Assembly: GCF_030867095.1 (NCBI RefSeq)
Contig: NC_081824.1
Span: 351,762,203-351,826,202, forward strand
DNA length: 64,000 nt
Source of the DNA: Alligator mississippiensis
Taxonomy: Eukaryota; Chordata; Crocodylia; Alligatoridae
Direction: 5' to 3'
Shown here: positions 57,101-64,000 of the stretch, piece after piece
How positions within the stretch are numbered: position 1 is the stretch's first letter
Layout: every line of letters starts with the position of its first letter
Position numbers and translations under genes: made by a program
The notes under the pieces: model-generated
The model's database searches: none
Told to the model about the DNA's origin: nothing
What the model saw: only the letters and a program-made list of their open reading frames with translations

Positions 57101-60100
57101 AAACCCTAACACCTCAGGGAAGACAGAAGACTACAGAATGATCTATCCTTAAAAGCAAACAAAAGAGTAAGTAAAGGAATAAGATATAGTGCAAGACTAT
57201 TACACAAACCTGTCTAGCAGCATCACACACTGACAGGGATTGGAATGACAGGAAAAGTGCTGGAAAGTAACATGTCAGGGGCATATTTTAACAGAAGTTT
57301 GGGGGCGGAAGCCTTCTGCACAGAGAACAAGACTGATACAGAAGGAACAGTTTCTGGAAATGTGTGTGGCAGCTGGTCACTTCCAGGTTAACTAACAGTT
57401 AGTAGTACTTAAAGGTCTAAATGAGAAAGTTGTTGAAATCTGAAGCAATTAGAGAGAGAGTGAGAGAGCGAGAGGCAGACTGATCGCACAGAATCAAATC
57501 AAATAACTGGCCCTCAGACCAGGTACAGAAGCCAAAAAAAGTCAACGTCAGACATTCTGAGAAAGGTATATCTGTATTTTGAGGAAGCTAAGGAAAGAAC
57601 AAAAGGGGAGGAAGAAAGAGGAGGGGAGAGAAGCAAGAAAACAAGAGGCATGACATTAGCTTCCCAGAAGATCCAGAACCTAAAAACTATCCAGAGCCAC
57701 AGACAGAAAGGGAGACTGAGAACAAAGCATTTATAAGATCTGGGAATATCAATCAAGCCCAGAAATCCAGTGAAACAAAGAAAAAGACTGTTCCTATAAA
57801 CTTTTTAAATGCAAGAGGACATTGCAGGCACTGATGTCCCAACAAATCTGATTGCCAGAGATACACAACAATGTATGGAAAATATATTTTGCATTACTTC
57901 AAACAGATATCCCCACTGGGATGTTGCTCTCTTTGATAGTATATAGTTGTTTAAATATATAACCACAAATACATGGGAAACTGTCACCTGCACTGTGTAA
58001 TTATTATAATGCATGAAAACCTACTGCTTTAGGATAGCATTTTTCAACCCACATAAAAGTGTTGAGAACAAACTTTAAAAATGGATTCTCCTTTAAAGGA
58101 GAAAAACCGTGGGAAACCGTGGTTTTTCCCTTGCAGGCTGCCAGAATTACAGCCTGCAAGGAGCTGCTTAGGGCCCACCCCATGTCCCACACAACCCCCC
58201 ACTGTCCCACACCCTGGGGGCAGGAGGCAGTGGGTTGGGAGTGAGGGGCACTGGGTCGGGACTGGCCATCAATGTTTACAAATGGGTCCTGGAACAAAAA
58301 AGGTTGAGAAGCACTGCTAGTCCCAGGACACATTAATTTAGGAGACTGCTAATCCCAGGACCATACACATTAAGAAATTTTATTACGAGACAATTATACT
58401 TAACCAAATCCTCCATAAAACTAAAATTAAAAACATGTGCATGTTTTCCTACATATGATCTGCTTGCCCAATTTTACTTGGCTTTCTTTTTGTGGCAGTG
58501 TTGGCTATGGCCTATGTTCTTTATTAAAGAAACAGTTGTGCAATCCACAGTTATTCCAGACTCTGAGAATCTGTCATTAATGGTAAATTACAAGAGCCAA
58601 ATAACAGATACCTTTTTGCAAAATAGCAGTTAAGTGTTCTCCTAGTAGTTGCTTCTCCACACAAGCAATTAGTGGTTTCCTATGTAGGGCAAAAAAGGTA
58701 TATTAGAAATACTGTACACAGTTCAAGCCAAATAACTTTCCTACCATTACACAGGTATGAATATTCCCATTTTTACAGGAGAAAGATGCCTGTAACTGTG
58801 CAATCTGTATTTTAAATAAATCCAAAGACCACAAAATGTATGCTATTAAAAATGAAATACAGATTCAGGTATATTTTTTTAAAAAGCAAGATTGTGTAAT
58901 TCTTAACAACTTCTTAGATTTAGATGTTTTGAAAAGTTAGTACAGTTTCAAAAAGTACAATACTCTTCTTAAAAGCACAAACTCTTCTAAAATGGAACTT
59001 CCAAACTAAACACTACACATGGGATTCAAAATTCAAATTAATTCAAAATTCAAATTTTAATCCAAAATTCATTATTTTCAACTTCAGAGGTACTGCTTCT
59101 TAAAGTAGAGAATAGGAAATCAATGATGTTTGAAAAGCAAGGTCTTCTTGTTAGGTTAAACAGGTTGTGTTAGCAGAGCTTCTTGTCCCTTAATGTTTCA
59201 CAGAGGGCCAACATTCATTATATGTGTAGAAAGAAATCACTGATACCAGGTTACTCTATATAAACTGAAAATATTTATGCATGGGCTTAATAGAACTACT
59301 CATGTACACGAAGCTGGTATCAGCAGGAATAATTGTGGAATTAAACATTAATCATCCTGCAAATAAAAATGTATAGAACCAAGGCCTAGTGTTATGCAGC
59401 AACATATAATGCAAGTGAAACATTTTATATGTCCTACAATAAAGGCTGTGAGGAATAAGTTTGTCATGTGAATTGAGAAAAGTTTATTTTAAAATTGCCA
59501 TTATAACAACCAGTAAATTAGAGTATATAGGCTAGAAGACAGGTAAAAAGATGGACTGCTATTTTAAGTAAAAAACTTGAAAAACGTTAACGAGAGATTC
59601 AATAGACAAACAGACAATTCTCTGCCCTCCGGCAGTTTGAGCTACAATGTTATTATCAGTGCACAAATGTTAATTGCAACTATTCTGATAACTCATGTAA
59701 TATATTAAATAACTAATATTTAGCAGTATAAAATGAAATTATTGAAATACAACTCAAAATGTCCTTCCCTCCTATTTTTATCATTAAAAAAACAGACTTT
59801 AGAAAGCAAAATTTATGACAGGTGATGTCAGTTATCAGACACCATCAATATAATTCAGCTCTCTTTGCAAAAATGACACTGCTTTATGAACAGATGGGAA
59901 GTTGGTTGACCTACAGTGAAAATGAGATAACTTGTACTCACTGTGTACTGTGGTCTAAATAAGTTATAACTCTGTCACCTTCTTCTTCTAAACGCTTGCT
60001 AACATGGTGAAGATATTCTGGGACCTAGCAAGACAAATAATGCCATGGCTCAATAATTAAAGAAATTAAGGATGAAATTTTTATCATGATGATTATTGTA

Positions 60101-61815
60101 AACTGTACATTCAAGAGTGCTGATCTCACAATGATAAGAGAATAAAGGAGAAAGAATAATTCTAGGAGTCAATTAAGCAATATACAGTGTCAAAATTATT
60201 TGATACCGAGAGTAAAAGCGGCACACAGCATGAATGCTCATAAAATTATAAATAAGTATATATTGGAATAAACTTAAAATTGCCGCTATTTGGGCTGAAA
60301 TGACATTGACCTAAGATAAGGGATTTATTTGACCTATACAACAGGGGTCCAAATGAGGGCCATTTAGTCTTAAATGGCCAGCTACATAGACTAATTTGGA
60401 AGACACTATGGTATAGACCCTGAGGGGGTTGTCATCATCATATCTGTTTCAGGGAAACTACAACAATTTCCACAACCTATCTGCCCCCATGCAGTGAAGG
60501 TGCACTTTTGACACAAGTGTGTTACTTAAGCCCCAAATAAACAGTTTAAACCATGCATGCATAAATTTGCAGAGTAATGGTTCAGTCCTTTAGTTTTCTT
60601 CATACCTTCCCATCAGGTATTGAAAAATCAGTAAGAGACCTGTTCTCAAATTCCATAATTGTCAGACCAGTTTCTCCCACCCAGAAGTTTTTGAAGATGA
60701 AGTCAGCAAGAAACAGGGTGAAAAATGGCAACCTACACCACATTAAGGACACAGCATAGTTGTGGTGAGTCAGTTTTGATGTAGAAGTATTTTCTGCACT
60801 CCCCATACTGACTCTCTAAAATATTTTATATTAATATCTTTTGTTATACAATTTAGGGCTTACTTATATGACTGTAACTTGACAAAGAAAAACAATACTG
60901 CCTTAGTCTATTGAGTGATTATACCTTTTTTAACATTAAACAACTTAATTCAGAATTCAGCACAGAGATAAGAATGATATTAAACACATTAATTTTATTG
61001 GTGAAGTAATACTGACTATATCATTTAAGTTTTTATTATTGTGATTTCTAGTGTTTGATTTTATGCAGACAACATTTTTCCATGCTTCCTCCCTTCTAAT
61101 TGCATGCTTAAAGGTATGTAAATTAACTGGGATCCAATTCTTGCCCCAGATGCACCAAAGCAGCACTCACTGAAGTATCCAGAGGTTTATGGGCATATCT
61201 GAAGGCAGAACTAGGTCCCACTGTTCTTTAACATTAACATATCTCTTATCTTCTTATGCACTACAATGATTTGACATAAAAAGTTCAGTTCTTCCCACAG
61301 CACTTTAAATAATGTGAAAGTGCTCATTTACATAGTAGGCAAGGTTCTTTGAGTAGATGTGGGAGGAGGGGAAGCCAAAGGTGAGTAAGGGAGACTATAC
61401 AGACTCTACTTTGCTCCCACCCTGCTTTCTTCCCCTCTCCCTTCCCTGCTCTACCTTTTGTTTTCCTAATTTCTACCTATTTACATTCTTACTGACATCC
61501 TGCCATACTTTTAGCTTCTCTCATTCCTTGGAGTCTCAGAACAGCAGAGGCTTCCTATGCCTGCAGAAGGGTGATTGTGCCAGAAAGCTTGCTAAGAACT
61601 TTTTTCCAACTACTCGGTTGGTCTAATAAAAGATATCACATCTACACAAAGAACTATGCCTGCCTATTTCCTTAGACCAACACAGCTACCACCAAAAACC
61701 TAGCATTTACACAGTTCGCATTTACCTCTCTTTCTTGCATTAACCTTTGGCCCTCTGCAGCATATAAACAATTTGTCTCTTCCAAAAACTTCTGTTCAAA
61801 TGACTCCTTGTAAAC
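30082..61815 (-). CDS. CUL4A: CUL4A, cullin-4A (3' part, last 14 coding exons)
   Basis: Scaffold of CRL4 E3 ubiquitin ligases: the N-terminal part binds DDB1 and the C-terminal part binds RBX1. Fourteen minus-strand exons (1605 nt, 534 aa plus stop) join in phase and align without length change to human CUL4A from about residue 226 to 759. Seen in order: the last cullin repeats (61.8-54.4 kb), the cullin homology domain (from [15 protein letters not shown], with [46 protein letters not shown]), the winged-helix region and the neddylation site (RIMK, Lys codon 30897-30895), ending [34 protein letters not shown] and YHYVA mark CUL4A rather than CUL4B. The 5' exons are right of the window. LAMP1 follows downstream. 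Confidence 0.96.
30415..30666. mobile_element. hAT-like element in the last CUL4A intron
   Basis: Left AGGGTTGTCAGCCAGGGGTA, right GGTTGAAAACCCCT. Flanks CTATTAAC (30407-30414) and GTATTAAC (30667-30674) are an 8-bp duplication with one mismatch. 252 bp, no transposase, about 160 bp from the neddylation exon. Confidence 0.75.
30826..30978 (-). CDS. CUL4A: CUL4A coding exon 13 of 14 in window (neddylation site)
   Basis: 153 nt, phase 0 to 0, acceptor CTTCAG and donor GTAAGT. It encodes [51 protein letters not shown]. The Lys of RIMK (codon 30897-30895) is the NEDD8 acceptor by family homology. The next residue is Ile (ATA) where human CUL4A has Met. Confidence 0.96.
31209..32080. mobile_element. 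DNA-transposon-like element with TIRs
   Basis: Left AAATACTGTATGTACTCAAA then TCCAAGATGAG; the complement of the right end is AAACTATATTTACCTGATTC then CAAGATGAC. A second inverted copy of the left end (CTTATCTTGGATTTGAGTAC) lies at 31277-31296. GC-rich interior, no transposase. Confidence 0.55.
32664..32836 (-). CDS. CUL4A: CUL4A coding exon 12 of 14 in window
   Basis: 173 nt, acceptor TTTACAG and donor GTATGT. It encodes [58 protein letters not shown], a winged-helix region next to the RBX1-binding part. ED replaces the human GD in VEDGDKF. Confidence 0.96.
32996..33585. mobile_element. fold-back DNA element (CTACACATG type), copy 1
   Basis: Terminal inverted repeats AGGCCCCTTCTACACATGCA and TGCATGTGTAGATGGCCT, and an inner inverted pair GCAATGGGATCTAATG / CATTAGATCCCATTGC (33027-33127). 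Related to 38275-38440. The interior is GC-rich without coding potential. Confidence 0.65.
33630..34300. repeat. composite repeat region with poly-T hairpin
   Basis: 33640-33710 shares a block (AAAGGCCCACCCTGCAACTC ...) with 37370-37430. 33847-33950 is a hairpin (GCTCTGCTTTTTTT against AAAAAAAGCAGAGC). 34182-34201 is the perfect palindrome ATGTCCACACGTGTGGACAT. The family is not known to me. Confidence 0.45.
34309..36378 (-). mobile_element. CR1 LINE, 5'-truncated, RT-coding, inactive
   Basis: The largest LINE copy, in CUL4A intron sequence, same strand as the host gene. The 3' end at low coordinates has the CR1 hallmark GGTTGGAAGGGACC. The RT frame 35994-34690 shows [58 protein letters not shown] and [13 protein letters not shown]. 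The catalytic motif is FADNTKL instead of FADDTKL, and the FDTVSH-like motif reads FHTVSR, so RT is dead. The C-terminal part continues in other frames (34840-34607, 34598-34395), indicating frameshifts. The 5' part with endonuclease is missing. Confidence 0.85.
36395..36550 (+). mobile_element. CR1 LINE 3' end, plus orientation
   Basis: CACCTGGCTGGGGTCATATG then ACCCCAGC, GGCAGGGGGTCAGACTCAAT and GGTCCCTTCCAATCCTAA: a short CR1 3' tail in the opposite orientation to, and next to, the large copy. Confidence 0.75.
36551..37750. other. CUL4A intron, no gene seen
   Basis: AT-rich intronic sequence. The only recognised item is the block at 37370-37430 shared with 33640-33710. Confidence 0.4.
37750..39880 (-). 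mobile_element. DIRS-like retroelement gag fossil (tentative)
   Basis: Very decayed minus-strand sequence. Short translated words (for example AKRLGIS, LLDIL, VLPINE) occur in the order expected for the gag-like protein of DIRS-type tyrosine-recombinase retroelements that I recall from turtle genomes. It has many breaks. No recombinase or reverse transcriptase part is recognised. A fold-back DNA element (38275-38440) has inserted. Family assignment is from memory, and the age must be great. Confidence 0.45.
38275..38440. mobile_element. fold-back DNA element (CTACACATG type), copy 2
   Basis: Shares TGATGGGATCTAA..GTGCAAT, CTGCCATGAACGTGTGGTAT and CACATTAGATTTCATCGCAT with the element at 32996-33585 and ends CTGCACGTGTAGTGGAGG. 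It sits inside the DIRS-like fossil and so is younger. Confidence 0.6.
39881..40544. other. CUL4A intron, no gene seen
   Basis: Only an alternating TATATA tract (40312-40345) was noted. Confidence 0.4.
40545..42124 (+). mobile_element. CR1 LINE fragment with nested insertions
   Basis: 40545-40878 encodes the end of CR1 RT on the plus strand ([24 protein letters not shown]). The 3' tail is at 42036-42124 (GAGGTCCCTTTCAGCCCTAT). Between them lie a family A hAT element (40879-41186), a hAT-like stretch from about 41195 (CAGTGGTGACTAAATCACCC) and a pyrimidine-rich stretch (41680-41990) with TTCCTGATC words. Confidence 0.65.
40879..41186 (-). mobile_element. hAT-like nonautonomous element, family A copy 3
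   Basis: Reverse orientation: starts CAGTGGTTCTCAACTGG, ends GGGTTGAGAAATGCTG, and is flanked by perfect 8-bp duplications GGTTAGAC (40871-40878, 41187-41194). It carries the CTCCTTTAAAGGAG core. This is the best-preserved copy of the family in the window. Confidence 0.88.
42179..42284 (-). CDS. CUL4A: CUL4A coding exon 11 of 14 in window
   Basis: 106 nt, acceptor TTGTAG and donor GTATGA. It encodes [39 protein letters not shown] and FEEIKMATG separate it from CUL4B. It is followed by a 9.3-kb intron loaded with retroelements. Confidence 0.95.
42749..43033. mobile_element. hAT-like element with perfect 8-bp duplication
   Basis: CAATGGTCACCAACCAATCG at the left, AAAAGGTTGAAGATCACTG at the right, flanked by ATTTAGGC at 42741-42748 and 43034-43041. 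285 bp, no transposase, a different family from A and B. Confidence 0.88.
43042..43716. other. CUL4A intron, no feature seen
   Basis: Unique intronic sequence up to the exon encoding [11 protein letters not shown]. Confidence 0.4.
43717..43830 (-). CDS. CUL4A: CUL4A coding exon 10 of 14 in window
   Basis: 114 nt, phase 0 to 0, acceptor TTACAG and donor GTATGT. It encodes [51 protein letters not shown] is the CUL4A form. Confidence 0.96.
44521..44960. mobile_element. DNA-transposon-like element with TIRs
   Basis: Left TTACCATATTGTCTGGCATA then TAGCATGCACC; the complement of the right end reads TACCATGTTTTATTGCATAC. Matching inner words GGAAATATAGTAAC and GTTACCAGTATT also suggest a fold. Superfamily not assigned. 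Confidence 0.5.
44961..46485. other. CUL4A intron, no feature seen
   Basis: No repeat, exon or RNA recognised. Confidence 0.4.
46486..46593 (-). CDS. CUL4A: CUL4A coding exon 9 of 14 in window
   Basis: 108 nt, phase 0 to 0, acceptor TTTTAG and donor GTGAGT. It encodes [40 protein letters not shown] and YTPMEVHLT are 4A-type (4B has QNQN and YVPMEVHLP). Confidence 0.96.
47345..47435. repeat. short imperfect tandem repeat
   Basis: Three copies of a unit like CTTACATATTGCTCCAATAA, the middle one reading GTTACATGTTGCTCCAAAAA, at a spacing of about 34 bp in a CUL4A intron. Confidence 0.7.
47622..47707 (-). CDS. CUL4A: CUL4A coding exon 8 of 14 in window
   Basis: 86 nt, acceptor GTGACAG and donor GTATGT. 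It encodes [30 protein letters not shown] fold-back element begins only about 35 bp upstream of its acceptor. Confidence 0.95.
47743..48015. repeat. fold-back element next to a CUL4A exon
   Basis: Arms GTTGTATAAGTGGCGAAATG and AGAAAATGG..TTTTGAACTAAA are mirrored by TTTAGTTCAAAAGCACGATG, CCATTTTCTCAGCGC and TTTGCCACTTATACAACTAC. The outer edge (GGGCATCTATACACAT) resembles the CTACACATG family. It starts about 35 bp upstream of a CUL4A acceptor. Confidence 0.7.
48300..48410 (-). CDS. CUL4A: CUL4A coding exon 7 of 14 in window
   Basis: 111 nt, acceptor ATACAG and donor GTGGGC. It encodes [36 protein letters not shown], the most conserved cullin signature. The donor GTGGGC is weaker than the other donors of the gene. 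Confidence 0.96.
48411..50129. other. CUL4A intron, no feature seen
   Basis: No repeat, exon or RNA recognised apart from T-rich tracts near 48541-48600. Confidence 0.4.
50130..50234 (-). CDS. CUL4A: CUL4A coding exon 6 of 14 in window
   Basis: 105 nt, acceptor TTGTAG and donor GTAAGA. It encodes [34 protein letters not shown]. The phases (2 in, 1 out) fit both neighbours. Confidence 0.96.
50235..51820. other. CUL4A intron, one short repeat tail
   Basis: A tail-type repeat end (CAGACTAACATGGCTAACTA, 51168-51187) is the only recognised item. Confidence 0.4.
51821..52013 (-). CDS. CUL4A: CUL4A coding exon 5 of 14 in window
   Basis: 193 nt, acceptor TTACAG and donor GTACAA. It encodes [20 protein letters not shown] through [17 protein letters not shown], the entry to the cullin homology domain. 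It ends one base into the next codon. The first residue is Asn where human has Thr. Confidence 0.96.
52014..53029. other. CUL4A intron, no feature seen
   Basis: No repeat, exon or RNA recognised. Confidence 0.4.
53030..53165 (+). mobile_element. MIR-like (CORE-SINE) fragment
   Basis: CCATTTTATGGGTGGAGAAC, then TATGGTACAAAGAGACTAAG, CAACTTGCTTAAATAGCA and GTCAGTCTATGGTAGA line up with the MIR core (ATTTTACAGATGAGGAAACT, GAGGCACAGAGAGGTTAAGT, ACTTGCCCAAGGTCACAC). Very diverged, as expected for an ancient amniote SINE. Confidence 0.6.
53166..54406. other. CUL4A intron, no feature seen
   Basis: No repeat, exon or RNA recognised. Confidence 0.4.
54407..54525 (-). CDS. CUL4A: CUL4A coding exon 4 of 14 in window
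   Basis: 119 nt, acceptor TTTTAG and donor GTATTA. It encodes [39 protein letters not shown], the end of the cullin repeats. It is more diverged from human (HLLDENRVPDLAQM) than other exons, but GQQ and [10 protein letters not shown] are 4A-like. Confidence 0.94.
54526..55719. other. CUL4A intron, no feature seen
   Basis: AT-rich intronic sequence without a recognised element. Confidence 0.4.
55720..56283. mobile_element. hAT-like element (CAGGGGTGTCAAAC type)
   Basis: Left CAGCGGTGTCAGACATAAGG; the complement of the right end is CAAGGGGTGCCAGGCCCTGA then GCTGGATCTGG, mirroring GCTGAATCTGGCC inside the left end. 564 bp, GC-richer than the flanks. Related to 7708-7951. No clear target duplication. 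Confidence 0.6.
56284..58034. other. CUL4A intron, simple repeat only
   Basis: A (GA)n tract at 57451-57475 and purine-rich sequence to about 57650. No gene recognised. Confidence 0.4.
58035..58316 (+). mobile_element. hAT-like nonautonomous element, family A copy 4
   Basis: Starts TAGCATTTTTCAACCC, ends GGTTGAGAAGCACTG, with the CTCCTTTAAAGGAG core (58089-58102) and TTCCCTTGCAGGCTG block of the family. Target duplications are worn. Directly after it, CTGCTAGTCCCAGGACACAT is followed by a near copy CTGCTAATCCCAGGACCATA. Confidence 0.75.
58612..58679 (-). CDS. CUL4A: CUL4A coding exon 3 of 14 in window
   Basis: 68 nt, acceptor ACATAG and donor GTATCT. It encodes [22 protein letters not shown] split by phases 2 and 1, identical to human CUL4A over these residues. 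A hAT element starts about 300 bp downstream in the next intron. Confidence 0.94.
59027..59072. repeat. short AT-rich tandem repeat
   Basis: Repeated TTCAAAATTCAAATT-like words, about three copies, in a CUL4A intron. Confidence 0.7.
59942..60024 (-). CDS. CUL4A: CUL4A coding exon 2 of 14 in window
   Basis: 83 nt, acceptor GCTAG and donor GTGAGT. It encodes [20 protein letters not shown] and TYLDHST and ends two bases into the next codon. Human has NHVS where this has HHVS. Confidence 0.95.
60025..61529. other. CUL4A intron, no clear feature
   Basis: Only a short hAT-like end (CAGGGGTCCAAATGAGGGCC, 60342-60361) was noted. Confidence 0.4.
61530..61692 (+). repeat. interspersed tail-type repeat
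   Basis: CCTGCAGAAGGGTGATTGTG, CCAGAAAGCTTGCTAAGAAC, then TTGGTCTAATAAAAGATATC and CCTTAGACCAACACAGCTAC. It ends some 35 bp before the CUL4A exon end at 61726. Related to 7395-7480. Confidence 0.6.
61726..61815 (-). CDS. CUL4A: CUL4A coding exon 1 of 14 in window
   Basis: 90 nt, phase 0 to 0, acceptor CATAG and donor GTAAAT. It encodes [20 protein letters not shown] and GQRLMQERE, matching human [20 protein letters not shown]. No earlier exon is recognisable between here and the right edge. Confidence 0.95.
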
Positions 61816-62950
61816 CTATGCAAGGCATAAATTACAATTGTAGTTATTCAGAAAGCTCATCAGTTGCCATGATGAACAAATAAAATATGTGATACTTTTA
61901 ATGATTCTGCCAGATTAACCCCACCAGACAATAAAATTCTTTGTTTATTCTCTTAACAGGCACAGAATGAGCAAGAGCAATGCAAGCTTCTCTGGTGCAC
62001 CAGTATTGTGTTTTGATCATGGATTTGTTGTCTAATTCTTTTAAAATCAATCGGCTCACTTGCCAATATAATAGCACAGTAATGGAACCCTACGTCAGGT
62101 TAGTTCAAACCTCCTGCCAGCAGTCCTGTAGCAAAGGTAACTGCTACAAATGAGGACAACTTCAGCACATAAACAGGCAATCCTCTTCAGTCAACTGCTT
62201 GAACTGATCAGAAGCATGTTAACAAAAATATTTTTCATCTGAGAAATCTAGCAATCTGTCAGGCTGATCACAATGACAAGGTGAGGTATAGCAGGAAAGG
62301 TGGATTTTCCTTTTCCTCTTCCCTGGAAGCAATTCCTATTGTTGAATGAGACAGGGTTCAAGAAGGGCAACAAGCTAGTCCTCTACTATGGAATTCACTG
62401 CCTAACAAAAGCAGATGAGCAGGAATCTCATTATGTTCAAACAAAATATAAACTTCTAACTCATCTTTCACACAATAAGCAAGTACAACTGCTGGCATGA
62501 GGAGTGAGAAACAACAATCACTGTATGTATTTACTGAATAATTTGTAAAACACTCAAGTGCCTGGCATGAAAAAAAACCTAGATCAGATTAGGGTTCCTA
62601 ATATAGAGGTTGAAGTACTGTTTCTGAAACAGTCTGAGTCATATCTAAACATACATGTTAGCAGAAGGATCTAAGAAAAGAATAATATCCAGCTTTGGTT
62701 AGTAGAGCAGATCACTAATCCTAAAACAAACAAACAAACCCCTAGACTCTTTAAAAACGTGGGAAGTATGAAAAAGGTGATATGGCAATAAAGACTTTAA
62801 TAACAAAGAGAGCTTGGGGAGTGGGAGGAGGGAGGGAATGAACACACAAGCTAGACCCATAGCCAGGGAATTCATTGAACATGATGTGATCCAAAGCAAG
62901 TAACTGACAGAAGCTTACTTTATACACTAGAAACTGAGACTAACAAGGGG
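61816..62950. other. CUL4A intron (partial), no feature seen
   Basis: Upstream CUL4A exons were looked for and not found; they lie right of the window. Confidence 0.4.
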
Positions 62951-62998
62951 ATTATTTATTTTCCCCTTGATTATTTATTTTCCCCTATTATTTATTTT
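62951..62998. repeat. tandem repeat, 17-19 bp unit
   Basis: About 2.7 copies of ATTATTTATTTTCCCC plus 1-3 bases. Confidence 0.85.
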
Positions 62999-63865
62999 CA
63001 GACACAATATGGAGAATTTCGAGTGACAGTTAAGATGTTTAGCAAGAACTGTAAGAACCAGGTTGGGTTTGTACTACCTGCCTCTCCCCTTAGTCTTCTC
63101 TAGCATCTTATCTTTCCCCAGCCATGTTAAACACCAATTAAATTAAACTAAGAAGACCAATGCTAAATGATTTACTAAAAGACTGAATGACTTCAGTGGT
63201 GCCCCACACAGAGCACACAGCATGACTGGATGCTAACAGATGAATCACATTTACCCGAATCAAAAGTGCAAAATTTATTTCAAGCTTGTTCTAATTAAAT
63301 CCATTAAGTTACAGACAAACCACATTTAGTTAGAGATCGCTCAGAATTTGTGTCCTAATCTGTCCCTAGAGCCTCTGCTAAGAAGCTGTTTAAATGTGGC
63401 AATGGTTTTTATGTTAGAGGCTCTTATCCATCAGGATCTAGACTAAGAGGAAATGCTACACTTGATGTTAGGATAAGACAAGTGACTGACTAAATTAAGG
63501 CAAAAATAGAAAAATATCTCCTGTAATGAGTACCAGGTTTAAAAACACCAACTTGAAGTCAGACCAGTAACTGGAAAACACTGGAAGGTGCTGTTATGCT
63601 ACAAACCTCAAGCCTGGTAGTAAAGTCAAGTCAACCTTCTCCCAGCCAGGGTAGAAACCCAGTATAGGGAACAGCAAGAAAAATTCCCATTGTGAACTTT
63701 GTCTCACCTCCAGCAATTTACAATGACAATTTAATACAAGGATGCTGCCTCCCTATCATTTAAGAGGTACATCAAACTTCTGCTGACAATACAAAAACAA
63801 ATGAATAAGAAATTAACAGGCCAGGATATATTTAAGTCAGTCTATAAAAAGGGTTTTAGAGATAG
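62999..63865. other. CUL4A intron, no feature seen
   Basis: No repeat, exon or RNA recognised. Confidence 0.4.
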
Positions 63866-64000
63866 AAGTAGACAAAATAGGTTGTTGCCTATGAAAGCTC
63901 ATGTCTCTCTGAACTAGTTAGTCTCTAAGGGCGCCTATACATGAGCGTGGCGGCTGCTCGGATGTATTGGAATTCAATTAATCAAGTCTGCTGGAGTGTG
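63866..64000. repeat. repeat tail and edge of a fold-back element
   Basis: 63875-63928 is a tail-type repeat (GTTGCCTATGAAAGCTCATG, GTTAGTCTCTAAG). From 63929, GGCGCCTATACATGAGCGTG resembles the left edge of the CTACACATG fold-back family and runs off the window. Confidence 0.4.

Noticed and set aside
364-61815. Identity as CUL4B plus LAMP2
   Set aside because: The gene order is the same for both pairs, but CUL4A residues ([27 protein letters not shown]) and LAMP1 residues (ASMGLQLN, YERKD) decide for CUL4A and LAMP1.
61816-64000. Earlier CUL4A exon (region before VYKESF)
   Set aside because: No stretch encodes the expected ERE.SGE or LLRSLL.MLSDLQ residues with splice sites; it must be beyond the right edge.
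1-64000. CRISPR array, operon, bacterial genes, rRNA or tRNA genes
   Set aside because: None seen. The DNA is vertebrate nuclear with spliced genes; direct repeats found are microsatellites, LTRs or target duplications.

Overview
The window is vertebrate nuclear DNA, most likely from a crocodilian; a turtle is the main alternative. The evidence is long introns with GT/AG splice sites, a CpG-island promoter, many CR1 LINE fragments with 3' ends of a type I associate from memory with crocodilians, many small hAT-like elements with 8-bp target duplications, and a worn MIR-like SINE. The species is an inference from repeat content.

Two host genes lie head to tail on the minus strand. CUL4A (cullin-4A, scaffold of the CRL4 ubiquitin ligases) enters from the right with its last 14 coding exons between 61815 and 30082. 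They give 534 residues plus the stop, matching the C-terminal seven tenths of the human protein. LAMP1 (lysosome-associated membrane protein 1) follows. Its ATG is at 25121 and its first five coding exons run to 364; the rest of the gene lies left of the window. Every exon joins the next in phase. Paralogue-diagnostic residues give CUL4A rather than CUL4B and LAMP1 rather than LAMP2. The same gene order occurs in human 13q34, and the CUL4B-LAMP2 pair on Xq24 is its paralogous copy.

The 5 kb between the CUL4A stop and the LAMP1 ATG holds the CUL4A 3' UTR (candidate poly(A) signals near 28.64-28.72 kb), old transposons, and the LAMP1 CpG island. The proximal promoter carries a perfect GTCACGTGAC CLEAR box, a perfect CRE and CCAAT/GC boxes. 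This fits control of LAMP1 by TFEB/TFE3.

The introns are a record of transposon activity: CR1 LINEs (largest 34.31-36.38 kb, RT-coding, inactive), at least four copies of one hAT family with a CTCCTTTAAAGGAG core, other hAT elements with perfect 8-bp duplications, fold-back elements, and a Tigger-like element. LAMP1 intron 1 also holds a broken Ty3/Gypsy fossil whose gag has a SCAN-like capsid part and whose protease part is followed directly by integrase, as in Gmr1-like elements. The large CUL4A intron holds a very decayed DIRS-like fossil.

I see no new multi-gene system. The most interesting items are the SCAN-type Gypsy fossil, the pair of related fold-back elements on either side of the LAMP1 promoter, the CLEAR box with a possible CpG-decayed second copy, and a 400-bp GC-rich hairpin inside LAMP1 intron 2. 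No tRNA, rRNA, CRISPR array or other RNA gene was recognised.
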